From NCBI GenBank assembly GCA_002368175.1, contig AP018172.1:6513001-6577000 (forward strand): a stretch of DNA of 64,000 nt. The letters are read 5' to 3'. Below the pieces are notes generated by a model, which searched no databases, had not been told where the DNA came from, and worked only from the letters and a program-made list of their open reading frames with translations. Of the stretch, positions 36,523-45,115 are shown in pieces. The number at the start of each line of letters is the position of its first letter. The stretch's first letter is position 1. The DNA is from Calothrix sp. NIES-2098 (GTDB lineage Bacteria > Cyanobacteriota > Cyanobacteriia > Cyanobacteriales > Nostocaceae). The position numbers were made by a program, and so were the translations under genes.

Positions 36523-37404
36523 ATGACTTCTAGTTATTCAGAAAGTAGCCTGACACGCGCCCCAATGTCCAAAAGAACGCTGTTTAACACAGCAATGACG
36601 GTCTTAGCATTTATATGTGGGATATTGGCGCTTCTACCTTTATTGGCAGTGCTTTCTTACGTCATCATCCAAGGTTTCAGCAGTCTCAGTCCTAGCATAT
36701 TTACTGAGTTGCCACCTGCTCCTCTGAGAAAGGGAGGTGGTTTTGGTAATGCTATTTTAGGTACGATACTGATGGTGGGCATTGGTGCATTCATTAGCAT
36801 CCCATTTGGTGTTTTGGGAGCGATTTATTTGACAGAATTTAGTTCTGGTAAAATAGCCAGAGCTATCCGATTTGCTACTAATATCCTCAGTGGAGTTCCA
36901 TCTATTATTGCTGGGGTATTTGCTTATGGCATTGTAGTGTTGACTTTGGTAAAACTCAATTTGGGTTCTTACTCAGCAATTGGTGGTGGGTTTGCATTAT
37001 CGATTTTGATGTTACCAATTATTGTCCGCACCACTGATGAAGCCTTGCAGTTAGTATCACAAGATTTACGGCAAGCGTCTGTGGGTTTAGGTGCAACTAA
37101 ATTCCAAACTGTAACCCAAGTGGTATTACCAGCTGCTTTACCTGCAATTGTAACTGGAACCACCTTAGCGATCGCCCGCGCTGCTGGCGAAACTGCTCCT
37201 CTACTATTTACTGCTTTATTCTCGCCGTTTTGGCCGAATAGCTTGTTCAAACCAACAGCATCTCTTGCTGTTTTAGTTTATAACTTCGCGATTACTCCGT
37301 TTAAAAATTTACAATCACTAGCTTGGGCAGCTTCTCTGATTTTAGTGTTGATGGTACTCATCACTAGTATCATCGCACGCTGGGCAACTCGCCAGAAAGC
37401 TTAG
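36523..37404 (+). CDS. pstA: Phosphate ABC transporter permease PstA
   Basis: A 293-residue permease. The coupling segment LRQASVGLGATKFQTVTQVV parallels that of PstC. The helix set starting TVLAFICGILALLPLLAVLS and the loop GAIYLTEFSS are family marks. An internal ATG 15 codons in (MSKRTLF) is an alternative start. It lies between pstC and pstB in the same operon. Confidence 0.96.
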   Translation: MTSSYSESSLTRAPMSKRTLFNTAMTVLAFICGILALLPLLAVLSYVIIQGFSSLSPSIFTELPPAPLRKGGGFGNAILGTILMVGIGAFISIPFGVLGAIYLTEFSSGKIARAIRFATNILSGVPSIIAGVFAYGIVVLTLVKLNLGSYSAIGGGFALSILMLPIIVRTTDEALQLVSQDLRQASVGLGATKFQTVTQVVLPAALPAIVTGTTLAIARAAGETAPLLFTALFSPFWPNSLFKPTASLAVLVYNFAITPFKNLQSLAWAASLILVLMVLITSIIARWATRQKA

Positions 37405-37458
37405 TGCAGTATTGTCTCCAGGGCAAATTACTACCCCCAAACTTACACAAGACTATTT

Positions 37459-38265
37459 ATGGTTTCTAAAATTAGCACAGTGAACGGTACCGAGACTGTA
37501 TTACGTACAGAAAACCTCAATATATACTACGGCAATTTCCTAGCTGTGCGGGACGTTTGGCTAGATATCCCAAAAAATCGGGTTACAGCCTTTATCGGCC
37601 CTTCTGGTTGTGGCAAAAGTACATTACTGAGATGTTACAACCGTCTCAACGATCTGATTGAATCTTTTCGGGCAGAAGGTAAAGTTTATTATTACGATAA
37701 AAACCTATACGCATCCGATGTCGATCCAGTAGAAGTGCGCCGTCGGATTGGGATGGTATTTCAAAAGCCGAACCCGTTTCCCAAATCAATTTACGACAAT
37801 ATTACTTTTGGAGCGAAAATCAACGGATACAAAGGTAATCTGGATGAATTGGTGGAGACAAGTTTGCGTAAGGCGGCTTTGTGGGATGAAGTAAAAGACA
37901 AACTGCGACAAAGCGGCTTATCTTTATCTGGCGGACAACAACAGCGCTTATGTATTGCCAGAGCGATCGCAGTGCAACCTGAAATTATACTAATGGATGA
38001 ACCTTGCTCTGCTCTTGATCCAATCTCTACCCTGCGGATTGAAGAATTGATTCACGAGCTGAAAGAGCAATACACCATTGTCATCGTTACTCACAACATG
38101 CAACAAGCCGCACGAGTTTCTGACATGACAGCCTTTTTCAATGTCCAACAGACAGATAAAGGTGGTCGTAGCGGCTACCTAGTAGAATATGATGCTACTG
38201 AATTAATCTTCAACAATCCTAAGCAGGAAGATACGAGAGATTACGTCAGTGGCAGATTTGGTTAA
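37459..38265 (+). CDS. pstB: Phosphate ABC transporter ATPase PstB
   Basis: A 268-residue ATPase powering phosphate uptake. Walker A is GPSGCGKST, the signature LSLSGGQQQRLCIARA, Walker B IILMDEPCSALDP, and the switch His is in VTHNMQQAARVSD. The insert GMVFQKPNPFPKSIYDN is typical of PstB. It is the last gene of the operon; no phoU follows. Confidence 0.97.
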   Translation: MVSKISTVNGTETVLRTENLNIYYGNFLAVRDVWLDIPKNRVTAFIGPSGCGKSTLLRCYNRLNDLIESFRAEGKVYYYDKNLYASDVDPVEVRRRIGMVFQKPNPFPKSIYDNITFGAKINGYKGNLDELVETSLRKAALWDEVKDKLRQSGLSLSGGQQQRLCIARAIAVQPEIILMDEPCSALDPISTLRIEELIHELKEQYTIVIVTHNMQQAARVSDMTAFFNVQQTDKGGRSGYLVEYDATELIFNNPKQEDTRDYVSGRFG

Positions 38266-38821
38266 TGACTACTAAGCTGTGAGAATAATTAAGTTTACAT
38301 AAATGTAACTTTGCTTTACTCAGGCTGTTAGTCACTAGCTTGTAAAATTACGTTCTACAGCAATCGCAATTGAATTGTAGGAAACTCACGTGTGGCTGTT
38401 AAAGATTGACAGTCACGCAAATTTTTTATTTGAGATAAAATTATTCTTACTGAAAATGGCAATTACTAGCAGAACAGCAAATTAGCGATCGCTTTTTGGC
38501 TATATCTCCTGATTGACGATTTTGCCGAAAAACTAGTTCCACGAAGGGAGAAGGCGAAATAGTTAATTCTGCATCAGCTACTTTGACGATTTAATTGGTA
38601 TCTTTGTGTTGCAGAAATTGGTCAGTTTTTCTCTATCTACTTCAATATAGAATTTTGATAATTTGAATTCTTGTAATTTTAGATAATGGATAGAAGAAAC
38701 TTAACTATTATCTATTTTTTAAAAATAAATTAATACCAAATTAAGAGATGTAGTATTGTGTGAGATTGCTGGAACAGCTATAAAGACTTTCCAGACAGTA
38801 TCTCAAAAATCTTAAATTGGT
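38266..38821. other. Intergenic region after pstB
   Basis: About 555 bases, AT-rich, with a weak inverted repeat near 38390-38420 (GTGGCTGT / ACAGTCAC). I see no gene or RNA. Numerous stops occur in all frames. Confidence 0.45.
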
Positions 38822-40990
38822 ATGAGTGACATTTTCAATCGTCTTGCACCCTTTATTCAAGAATATATTTATCATCACAACTGGACTGAATTACGCCCAG
38901 CCCAAATTGCTGCTTGTCAAGTTATCTTTGATACGGATTCTCATTTACTAGTTGCAGCAGCCACAGCTGCGGGTAAAACAGAAGCAGCATTTTTGCCTGT
39001 TGTGACTCGATTGCATGAAAATCCTACTAATAGCATAGGCGCATTATATATTGGGCCTATCAAAGCCTTAATTAATGACCAATTTGAACGCCTCAACGGC
39101 TTGTTAAAAGCAGCAGATATTCCAGTTTGGCATTGGCATGGAGATGTTTCTCAAAGCCATAAAAATCATCTATTAAAAAACCCTAAAGGTATTTTGCAAA
39201 TTACACCAGAATCTTTAGAAAGTTTATTAGTTAATAAACACAATGACTTAATTCGCTTATTTGGCGATCTACGGTTTGTAGTGATTGACGAAATTCACGC
39301 TTTTATGGGTTCAGAACGTGGTTGTCAGATTATTTGTCAATTGCAGCGTTTAGCGAATTTAACGCAAACACAACCCCGCCGCATTGGTTTGTCAGCAACC
39401 CTTGGTGATTACTCAATGGCGGAAGATTGGTTACGTTCTGGCACGGAAAAGTCAGTTATTACGCCCAAAATTGAGGGAGGAAAACGTCAAATTAAACTAG
39501 CTGTAGAACATTTTTATCTCAACGATGAAGTTGATGAAATAGAAGTAACTTCATACGATAGATATCTGTTTAATCTCAGCAAATCTCGTAAATGTCTCAT
39601 CTTTGCGAATAACCGCACGCAAACAGAATCTGTAATTGCATCCTTGCGCAGAATCGCTACAGAACAAGCATTACCAGATATTTATCATGTACATCATGGC
39701 AGTATATCTGCTAGCTTGCGGCAAGTAGCGGAAAATGCTATGCGCGAACCCAAGAATCCGGCGGTGACTGCTGCAACATTGACTCTAGAATTAGGCATAG
39801 ATATTGGTCATTTAGAAAGAGTCATTCAGTTAGAATCTCCCCTTTCTGTAGCTAGTTTTTTACAGCGTTTAGGACGTACTGGCAGAAGAGGTGAAGCTGC
39901 TGATATGCGCTTTGTTTGCGCAGAAACTCAACCTTCCCTAGAAGCATCTCTCCCAGAACAAATTCCTTGGCAATTGTTGCAGTGCATTGCCATTATCCAA
40001 CTGTATTTAGAGGAGCGATGGATTGAACCAATTAAGCCAGTAAAATATCCCTTGAGTTTGCTATATCACCAGACAATGAGTATTTTAGCAGCAACAGGCG
40101 AACTTTCACCTGCTGCCTTAGCTAAACAAGTTTTAAACTTACCACCGTTTGCTGCTATTTCTCAGGAAGATTTTAAACTATTGCTACGCTACTTAATTGA
40201 TATTGACCATATTCAAAAAACAGAAACAGGTAAATTAATTATCGGATTGACTGGAGAAAGAGTAGTAAGGAAATTTCAGTTCTATGCCGTCTTTACTGAC
40301 AGTCAAGAATATACAGTAAAGCAAGGTACAACAGAAATTGGTAGTATTTTAAAGCCGCCTCTTGTTGGCAATCAATTTGCCTTAGCAGGTAGAACTTGGG
40401 AAGTCGCAGAAATTGATTTAAAAAAAAGAGTGATTTCTGTTAAACCTGTAGAGGGTAAAGCTACTATTTATTGGCGTGGTGGTGGAGGAATCATCCATAC
40501 CAAAGTTTTACAACGGATGCGGCAAGTTTTATTGGAAGATTTAGAATATAGTTACTTACAAACAAATGCTCTGCAATGTTTACAAAGAGTTCGCCAGTTA
40601 GCGAGAGAAGCTGGTTTAGATAAACAGTATATATTTCGATTAGAAAACGGTAAATGCTGTATCTTTCCTTGGATGGGAACTTTAGCTTACCGTACATTAG
40701 AAAGATGGCTGAATTCCTGCTGTCGTGAATCTTTGGAAATTAAAAATATTGGGGGGATGAATCCTTATTATCTGACACTTAAATTAGGTAAGAATAAATT
40801 TCCAGATTTGGCTCAACAAATTGCAGCATTGGCTGAAGAAAGAATTACGCCGGAGTATTTGGTAAGTGAATCTGAAGCACCAGAACTACAAAAGTACGAT
40901 GAATTTATTCCTTATCCACTATTAAGAAAGGCTTTTATTAGAGATTATTTAGATATCGAAGAACTACAGCAGCAAGTGGCGCATTGGTAG
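38822..40990 (+). CDS. Lhr-like DEAD/DEAH-box helicase
   Basis: A 722-residue superfamily 2 helicase. Walker A is AATAAGKTEAAF (about 46-57), motif Ib TPESLESLL, motif II DEIH (about 158), motif III SATLGD, motif VI LGRTGRRG. Beyond the two RecA domains it keeps an Lhr-core-like winged helix and beta-barrel (ILKPPLVGNQFALAGRTWEV). It lacks the long C-terminal half of E. coli Lhr (about 1,500 residues). The predicted role is 3'-5' DNA or RNA unwinding in repair or RNA turnover. There are no partner genes. TTGGT just before the ATG is not a clear ribosome site. Confidence 0.9.
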   Translation: MSDIFNRLAPFIQEYIYHHNWTELRPAQIAACQVIFDTDSHLLVAAATAAGKTEAAFLPVVTRLHENPTNSIGALYIGPIKALINDQFERLNGLLKAADIPVWHWHGDVSQSHKNHLLKNPKGILQITPESLESLLVNKHNDLIRLFGDLRFVVIDEIHAFMGSERGCQIICQLQRLANLTQTQPRRIGLSATLGDYSMAEDWLRSGTEKSVITPKIEGGKRQIKLAVEHFYLNDEVDEIEVTSYDRYLFNLSKSRKCLIFANNRTQTESVIASLRRIATEQALPDIYHVHHGSISASLRQVAENAMREPKNPAVTAATLTLELGIDIGHLERVIQLESPLSVASFLQRLGRTGRRGEAADMRFVCAETQPSLEASLPEQIPWQLLQCIAIIQLYLEERWIEPIKPVKYPLSLLYHQTMSILAATGELSPAALAKQVLNLPPFAAISQEDFKLLLRYLIDIDHIQKTETGKLIIGLTGERVVRKFQFYAVFTDSQEYTVKQGTTEIGSILKPPLVGNQFALAGRTWEVAEIDLKKRVISVKPVEGKATIYWRGGGGIIHTKVLQRMRQVLLEDLEYSYLQTNALQCLQRVRQLAREAGLDKQYIFRLENGKCCIFPWMGTLAYRTLERWLNSCCRESLEIKNIGGMNPYYLTLKLGKNKFPDLAQQIAALAEERITPEYLVSESEAPELQKYDEFIPYPLLRKAFIRDYLDIEELQQQVAHW

Positions 40991-41005
40991 CTTGATAAAA
41001 TTATC

Positions 41006-41052
41006 GTAGTCAGGACTTTAGCCCTGATTTTAAGAACTGAAGTCCTGACTAC
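41006..41052. terminator. 13-bp hairpin between convergent genes
   Basis: GTAGTCAGGACTT at 41006-41018 pairs perfectly with 41040-41052. The loop contains CCTGATTTTAAG, and a second CAGGAC/AGTCCTG element is nested. It lies between the helicase and the 41055 gene. This matches a repeat class found in Nostoc genomes and probably ends both transcripts. Confidence 0.6.
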
Positions 41053-41054
41053 AA

Positions 41055-41318
41055 TTAAAGAGGCAACTTACCTTGCAGTAAATGAAATTTAGATTGAACG
41101 CATTGAGTACAATTGCAACCAGCGCGATCGCTAATTTGATGAGATGCTGGATTTAATTTTGGAACTAATATTCCAGAAATGGGTTGTGCATCTGCTACCA
41201 TCGTGATTTGTGTAGCAGGTGCAGATTGTAGACTAGATGCCTGTGCTGGATTGCCTAGGAACAGCATAGACGCAAGAAAAAGATGAAAAGCAATTAAAAA
41301 TCGTTTGAGTATATTCAT
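41055..41318 (-). CDS. Small secreted Cys-containing protein, unknown
   Basis: An 87-residue protein with a clear Sec signal peptide (LKRFLIAFHLFLASMLFLGN, cleavage near AQASS). The mature part is short and ends with a GCNCTQC cluster (about 68-74), which could bind metal or form disulfides. No family is recognised. It is single and convergent with the helicase gene. Confidence 0.6.
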   Translation of the reverse strand: MNILKRFLIAFHLFLASMLFLGNPAQASSLQSAPATQITMVADAQPISGILVPKLNPASHQISDRAGCNCTQCVQSKFHLLQGKLPL

Positions 41319-41455
41319 AGTTCACAAATCAAGACTTCTGGTGATACAGCATAGCCAATAAATTGACTGCGTTCAACCGCGATTACTGAGATGAATGACT
41401 GATAAAGTTCTTAATTAGTGCCTTTCATGTTAATCGAACACCAAAAATTTATTCG

Positions 41456-42499
41456 TTAATCTTGTATTACTTTTGACCAAATCAGTAATTCCCCTTGTTC
41501 GCCACCCGCGGCCAGATAATTACTTTGAGGATGCCAAGCTAGACAGGAGAATCCTGCTGATACACCTGTGAGAATTTGGCTGACTTCTTGGGCGTTATTC
41601 CACAAACACAGCCAACCGTCAGCAGCGGCAGATGCTAATAAAAAGCTTTGCGGTGCAAAAGCGATCGCAGATATTACATCAACATGATTAGTTAAAACTC
41701 GTGCTTCCCAACCTAAGGAATCATCTTCTAGCTTTTCCCAAACCACAATACCTTCAACGCTGGAGGATGCTAAAATCGGCGCACCTAATTGGGTGGTAGC
41801 TTCTGACCATGCTAATTGGCGAATTTTACCAGGAAAGCCGCGCATCACCCAAGGGTCAGGATTACCCCATTCCAAAACGGTGACGCTGCGATCCATGTTG
41901 CCAGAAGCGAGAAATTTGCCATTGGGCGACCATGCCATAGCTACACTGACAGTAGGCATGGATAAGATGTATGGTTCCTCATCCCAGTCTGGAGTGTGCC
42001 AAATTTTGACTCCCTGATAACCGCTAATGGCTAAGTATTCCCCATCCCTGCGCCAATCAATACCTAAAACCGATGAGTTATCGAAATTTAACGTGACGAC
42101 AATTTCATTTGTGTCTGCATCCCAAACTTGCACATAACGCCCCAAACTAAAAGCCAGTTGATTACTTGTATGATTCCAAGCTAGCTTATCAACCCATGCT
42201 GGGGCATTTTCTAAGGTGGCGATTAATTCATTACCTTGCCAAATTTTTACCTGTCCATCTTGTCCGCCAATAGCCAAAAATTTCCCATCTGGAGAAAAGG
42301 CAATGCAATCTACTGATTTACCATCACCAGTTTGCATAGTTACTAGGTCATCATGATTCCACAGTATGACCTCCCCAGCGGCGGAAGTTGCGGCTAAGTT
42401 TGTACCATCAGGCGACCAAGCGATCGCAGTTACATAATCTGAAAGTAGCCCCGAAGAATATTCTTCAAATTCTTGGGCTTTACTAGTTGTAAAGTTCAT
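41456..42499 (-). CDS. WD40-repeat protein
   Basis: A 347-residue beta-propeller protein. About seven WD-type blades are visible, with recurring AWSPDGTNLAAT, AFSPDGKFLAIGGQDG, AWSPNGKFLASGNMD and AWHPQSNYLAAGGEQG, and closing WD-like LWN or IWS. There is no signal peptide and no catalytic domain, so it is probably a cytoplasmic scaffold. It lies 100 bases downstream of the COG0523 GTPase on the same strand. From general knowledge a COG0523-WD40 pair under Zur control has been described in Anabaena; the arrangement here fits. Confidence 0.88.
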   Translation of the reverse strand: MNFTTSKAQEFEEYSSGLLSDYVTAIAWSPDGTNLAATSAAGEVILWNHDDLVTMQTGDGKSVDCIAFSPDGKFLAIGGQDGQVKIWQGNELIATLENAPAWVDKLAWNHTSNQLAFSLGRYVQVWDADTNEIVVTLNFDNSSVLGIDWRRDGEYLAISGYQGVKIWHTPDWDEEPYILSMPTVSVAMAWSPNGKFLASGNMDRSVTVLEWGNPDPWVMRGFPGKIRQLAWSEATTQLGAPILASSSVEGIVVWEKLEDDSLGWEARVLTNHVDVISAIAFAPQSFLLASAAADGWLCLWNNAQEVSQILTGVSAGFSCLAWHPQSNYLAAGGEQGELLIWSKVIQD

Positions 42500-42522
42500 A
42501 GTGTGTTAAAAGTTCTTTGTGT

Positions 42523-42580
42523 CTTTGTGTCTCTGTGTTTAAAAAAGATTTTTGAACCACAAAGTCACAGAGACACAAAG
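42523..42580. repeat. 15-bp inverted repeat between the GTPase and WD40 genes
   Basis: CTTTGTGTCTCTGTG at 42523-42537 pairs perfectly with 42566-42580 around a 28-base loop. This CACAGAGACACAAAG palindrome is a frequent intergenic repeat in Nostocales. It lies inside the possible COG0523-WD40 transcript and could reduce read-through. Confidence 0.65.
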
Positions 42581-42599
42581 GGAAAATGCAAAGTATTTT

Positions 42600-43571
42600 T
42601 TAAGCTAAACAGGCTAGGAAATCTTGTTTGAGTTTAGTTTCATCAAGATTGCGACCGATGAAGACTAGTTCATTTTTAGGGGTTTCGTTGGGTTTCCAAG
42701 GGCGATCTGGTCTACCATCAAATATCATGTGGACTCCTTGGAACACAAAGCGATTCTCTTCTCCAGCAATATTTAAAATGCCTTTCATCCGGAAGATATT
42801 GGGGCCTTGGGTACGCAATAATTCGGTCATCCAAGCATTTAATTTTTGTGCATCAACTGTACCTTTTTCTACTAAAGCTACAGAATAAACAGTTTCATCA
42901 TGTACGTGGGCATCTTCACCTAAAAAGTTAGGATCGATTTCTAAAGCACGATCCAAATCAAAGGCCTTCACACCCAATAAAGCATCCATTGATAATTCAG
43001 AATTACGGGTACGGTAGATTTTAGCTAATGCATTCATCCCCCGAATCCGATTTTCTAGTTCTTCTAATACATCTGGTGTGACTAAATCAGTTTTATTCAG
43101 TAAAATTACATCGGCAAAAGCAATCTGTTCTTGCGCTTCATCCGCTTCCCAATGCTGCCAAATATGCTTGGCATCAACAACTGTCACCACTGCATCTAAA
43201 GACAGTTGATTTTGCATATCTTCATCGACGAAGAAGGTTTGAATTACTGGTGCAGGGTCAGCTAAACCTGTAGTTTCAATTACTAAATGGTCAAACTTAT
43301 CGCGCCGTTTCATCAAGTTGCCGATGATGCGAATTAAATCACCCCTGACTGTACAACAGATACAGCCATTATTCATCTCAAAGATTTCTTCATCTGCATC
43401 GATAACCAATTGATTATCAATGCCAACTTCACCAAATTCATTGACGATGACAGCGACTTTCTTGCCGTGTTCGTAGGTGAGAATGTGATTTAGTAAGGTG
43501 GTTTTACCTGCACCAAGATAGCCAGTCAGAACGGTTACAGGTACAGAATTGGATGTTTCGGCAGAGATCAT
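42600..43571 (-). CDS. COG0523 GTPase (CobW/ZigA-like), putative zinc metallochaperone
   Basis: A 323-residue G3E-family GTPase. Walker A is GYLGAGKTTLL (17-27). The metal-binding CxCC is in NNGCICCTVRGDL (68-80). ETTGLADP and the base-specificity motif NKTD are present, and a CobW C-terminal domain closes the protein. Family members insert or allocate metals. The Zur-box-like palindrome 20 bases upstream favours zinc supply under starvation over cobalamin synthesis. It is probably the first gene of a transcript with the WD40 protein. Confidence 0.9.
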   Translation of the reverse strand: MISAETSNSVPVTVLTGYLGAGKTTLLNHILTYEHGKKVAVIVNEFGEVGIDNQLVIDADEEIFEMNNGCICCTVRGDLIRIIGNLMKRRDKFDHLVIETTGLADPAPVIQTFFVDEDMQNQLSLDAVVTVVDAKHIWQHWEADEAQEQIAFADVILLNKTDLVTPDVLEELENRIRGMNALAKIYRTRNSELSMDALLGVKAFDLDRALEIDPNFLGEDAHVHDETVYSVALVEKGTVDAQKLNAWMTELLRTQGPNIFRMKGILNIAGEENRFVFQGVHMIFDGRPDRPWKPNETPKNELVFIGRNLDETKLKQDFLACLA

Positions 43572-43590
43572 AATCTCAAGACAGCTATAG

Positions 43591-43605
43591 TGATAATCAT
43601 TATCT
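43591..43605 (-). promoter_or_regulatory. Zur-box-like palindrome upstream of the COG0523 gene
   Basis: TGATAATCATTATCT is a 7-1-7 inverted repeat with 6 of 7 pairs matching, very close to the cyanobacterial Zur operator TGATAATNATTATCA. It lies 20 bases before the GTPase ATG and within the short gap after the upstream hydrolase stop, so this gene has its own regulated promoter. A Fur site is the main alternative. Confidence 0.75.
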
Positions 43606-43607
43606 GC

Positions 43608-44519
43608 CTATGATAGCGCCTTCATAAAAGGAAGCACGGCTTCTAGAACTTCTGCTGGGTATTCCTCATGCAGTCCCAAGGAACCAGGAAGCACAACGCT
43701 GCTGACTCCGGGTAACGTCGCCATAGCCTGCATTTCTGCTTTTGATTTGGGCGGACAGGATTCGGCAATTATGATCGTGAGTGGGACAGATAGCGCTCTG
43801 ATTAATCCCAGAAAATCAGATTGCTCGCGTACCGCATCAATATTACCAGTCACAAAGGCAGCAGAAGCAAATCGCGCTCCTGGTTTTTGAGTGGTTTGCC
43901 ATTTCTTCTCGATGAAACTGGGGGTAAGTCTCGCCTCATTTACAAAGACATGGCGGCGGTACATAAAATTTAAAAAAGATGGCAGAGTATTGAGTTTGTA
44001 GAGAATTTGACCCACAATAGGCGATCGCACTAATCCTCTGACCATACCTGCTACCTGGGGATTTGCCCCCATTGTTGGCAAGGGGCCGCGCCAAGTCGGA
44101 GCGACTAAGACAATTTTGGTGAAAGCAGCAGGCTGTTTGACAGCTAATTGCAAAACATAACTAGCCGCATGACCAGCTGCTATGACATTAATTGCTGTGT
44201 TAAAAACTGAGTTGACAAAATCTGCTAAAAATTGCTGATATAATTCTGGACGGTAATCTAAACCAGGTCGAGAAGATTCGCCAAAACCAGGCCAATCTAC
44301 TGCTACAACTTGAAAGTGGGGAGCTAGTAACCTAGCAAGTTCGCCCATTTCTTCCCGTGTAGAAACGCTGCTGAAAGCTGGTAGTAGCAATAGGGGTGAA
44401 CCTTGACCAAGAGTTTCGTACACCACCCGTAACGATTGATTTTCCCAATTCCAGAGAAATTCTTGAACTACTCCACCAAAGCCAACAGCATTCTCATTTG
44501 TTAATAAATTGGTAGACAT
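43608..44519 (-). CDS. Alpha/beta-fold hydrolase
   Basis: A 303-residue alpha/beta hydrolase. The oxyanion-side PLLLLPAFSSVSTREEMGEL and VVAVDWPGFGESSRPGLDY match the family. The usual nucleophile elbow G-x-S-x-G is replaced by AAGHAASYVL (nucleophile position unclear), and the end has a His (LGLHEEYP). The missing canonical elbow makes catalysis uncertain. ATG 44519 is preferred to the GTG at 44540, whose added codons come from a GAGTGCTGAGT repeat. It follows sufE by 23 bases and may be cotranscribed. Confidence 0.8.
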   Translation of the reverse strand: MSTNLLTNENAVGFGGVVQEFLWNWENQSLRVVYETLGQGSPLLLLPAFSSVSTREEMGELARLLAPHFQVVAVDWPGFGESSRPGLDYRPELYQQFLADFVNSVFNTAINVIAAGHAASYVLQLAVKQPAAFTKIVLVAPTWRGPLPTMGANPQVAGMVRGLVRSPIVGQILYKLNTLPSFLNFMYRRHVFVNEARLTPSFIEKKWQTTQKPGARFASAAFVTGNIDAVREQSDFLGLIRALSVPLTIIIAESCPPKSKAEMQAMATLPGVSSVVLPGSLGLHEEYPAEVLEAVLPFMKALS

Positions 44520-44542
44520 GAGTTTGTACTCAGCACTCACTA

Positions 44543-44977
44543 CTACTGTTCTAATTTACATTCCAACGCCTTTTTTTGCATGGTTTTAAAAATGTTATAA
44601 AAGCCGTTGGCGCGAGAAGGTGTCAGGCTGACATTTAAACCTGTGGCTTGAATGAAATCTGGTGCTAGTTGAACAATTTCTGTAGGAGATAGGCCATTTA
44701 AACCTTCTATCAACAAGGCGACTAATCCCTTGGTTAACTGGGAATCAGAATCTCCTTGATATTTCACTTTCCCATCATCCAAGCTGGCAGTGACATAAAC
44801 TTGGGAAACGCAACCAGGGACTTTATTTTCTGGTACCTTGTCAGCTTCTGGAAACTCTGGAAGCTTCTGAGCGTACCAGATAAGTTGTTCGTAGCGCCGC
44901 TTTGGGTCGGAAGCGCGTTGAAAGCGCTGAACAATTTTAGCGAGAGCAGGTGGTAAAGAATCTAAAGTTGATGACAT
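44543..44977 (-). CDS. sufE: Cysteine desulfuration protein SufE
   Basis: A 144-residue SufE protein that accepts sulfane sulfur from SufS and passes it to Fe-S cluster assembly. The active Cys is in KVPGCVSQVYV. LIWYAQKLPEFPEADK and the C-terminal SRANGFYNIFKTMQKKA are typical. ATG 44977 gives the standard length; the frame continues to 45058 but those 27 residues are not family-like. The partner SufS is encoded at 62.2-63.5 kb. Confidence 0.95.
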   Translation of the reverse strand: MSSTLDSLPPALAKIVQRFQRASDPKRRYEQLIWYAQKLPEFPEADKVPENKVPGCVSQVYVTASLDDGKVKYQGDSDSQLTKGLVALLIEGLNGLSPTEIVQLAPDFIQATGLNVSLTPSRANGFYNIFKTMQKKALECKLEQ

Positions 44978-45083
44978 AACATCTGTTGCAAACGATCGGT
45001 CTCCTCTTGAGTGTAAATTATCTGAGGAGCGATCGCGTTTGTCATGAGCATTTCCCAAGACTCTAAACTGGTAAGATTTTATA

Positions 45084-45107
45084 CCCCTCCTGACAAGCGA
45101 GGAGGGG
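45084..45107 (-). terminator. Probable metH terminator
   Basis: Just after the metH stop a GC-rich 7-bp stem (CCCCTCC / GGAGGGG, loop TGACAAGCGA) is followed on the minus strand by TATAAAATCTT. This is a plausible rho-independent terminator separating metH from sufE. Confidence 0.6.
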
Positions 45108-45115
45108 GTACAGTT

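Noticed and set aside
36700..36760. Possible repeat insertion (PPAPLRKGGG) in pstA
   Set aside because: The segment fits the normal PPAPL-GGGFGNAI loop of PstA and is not an insertion.
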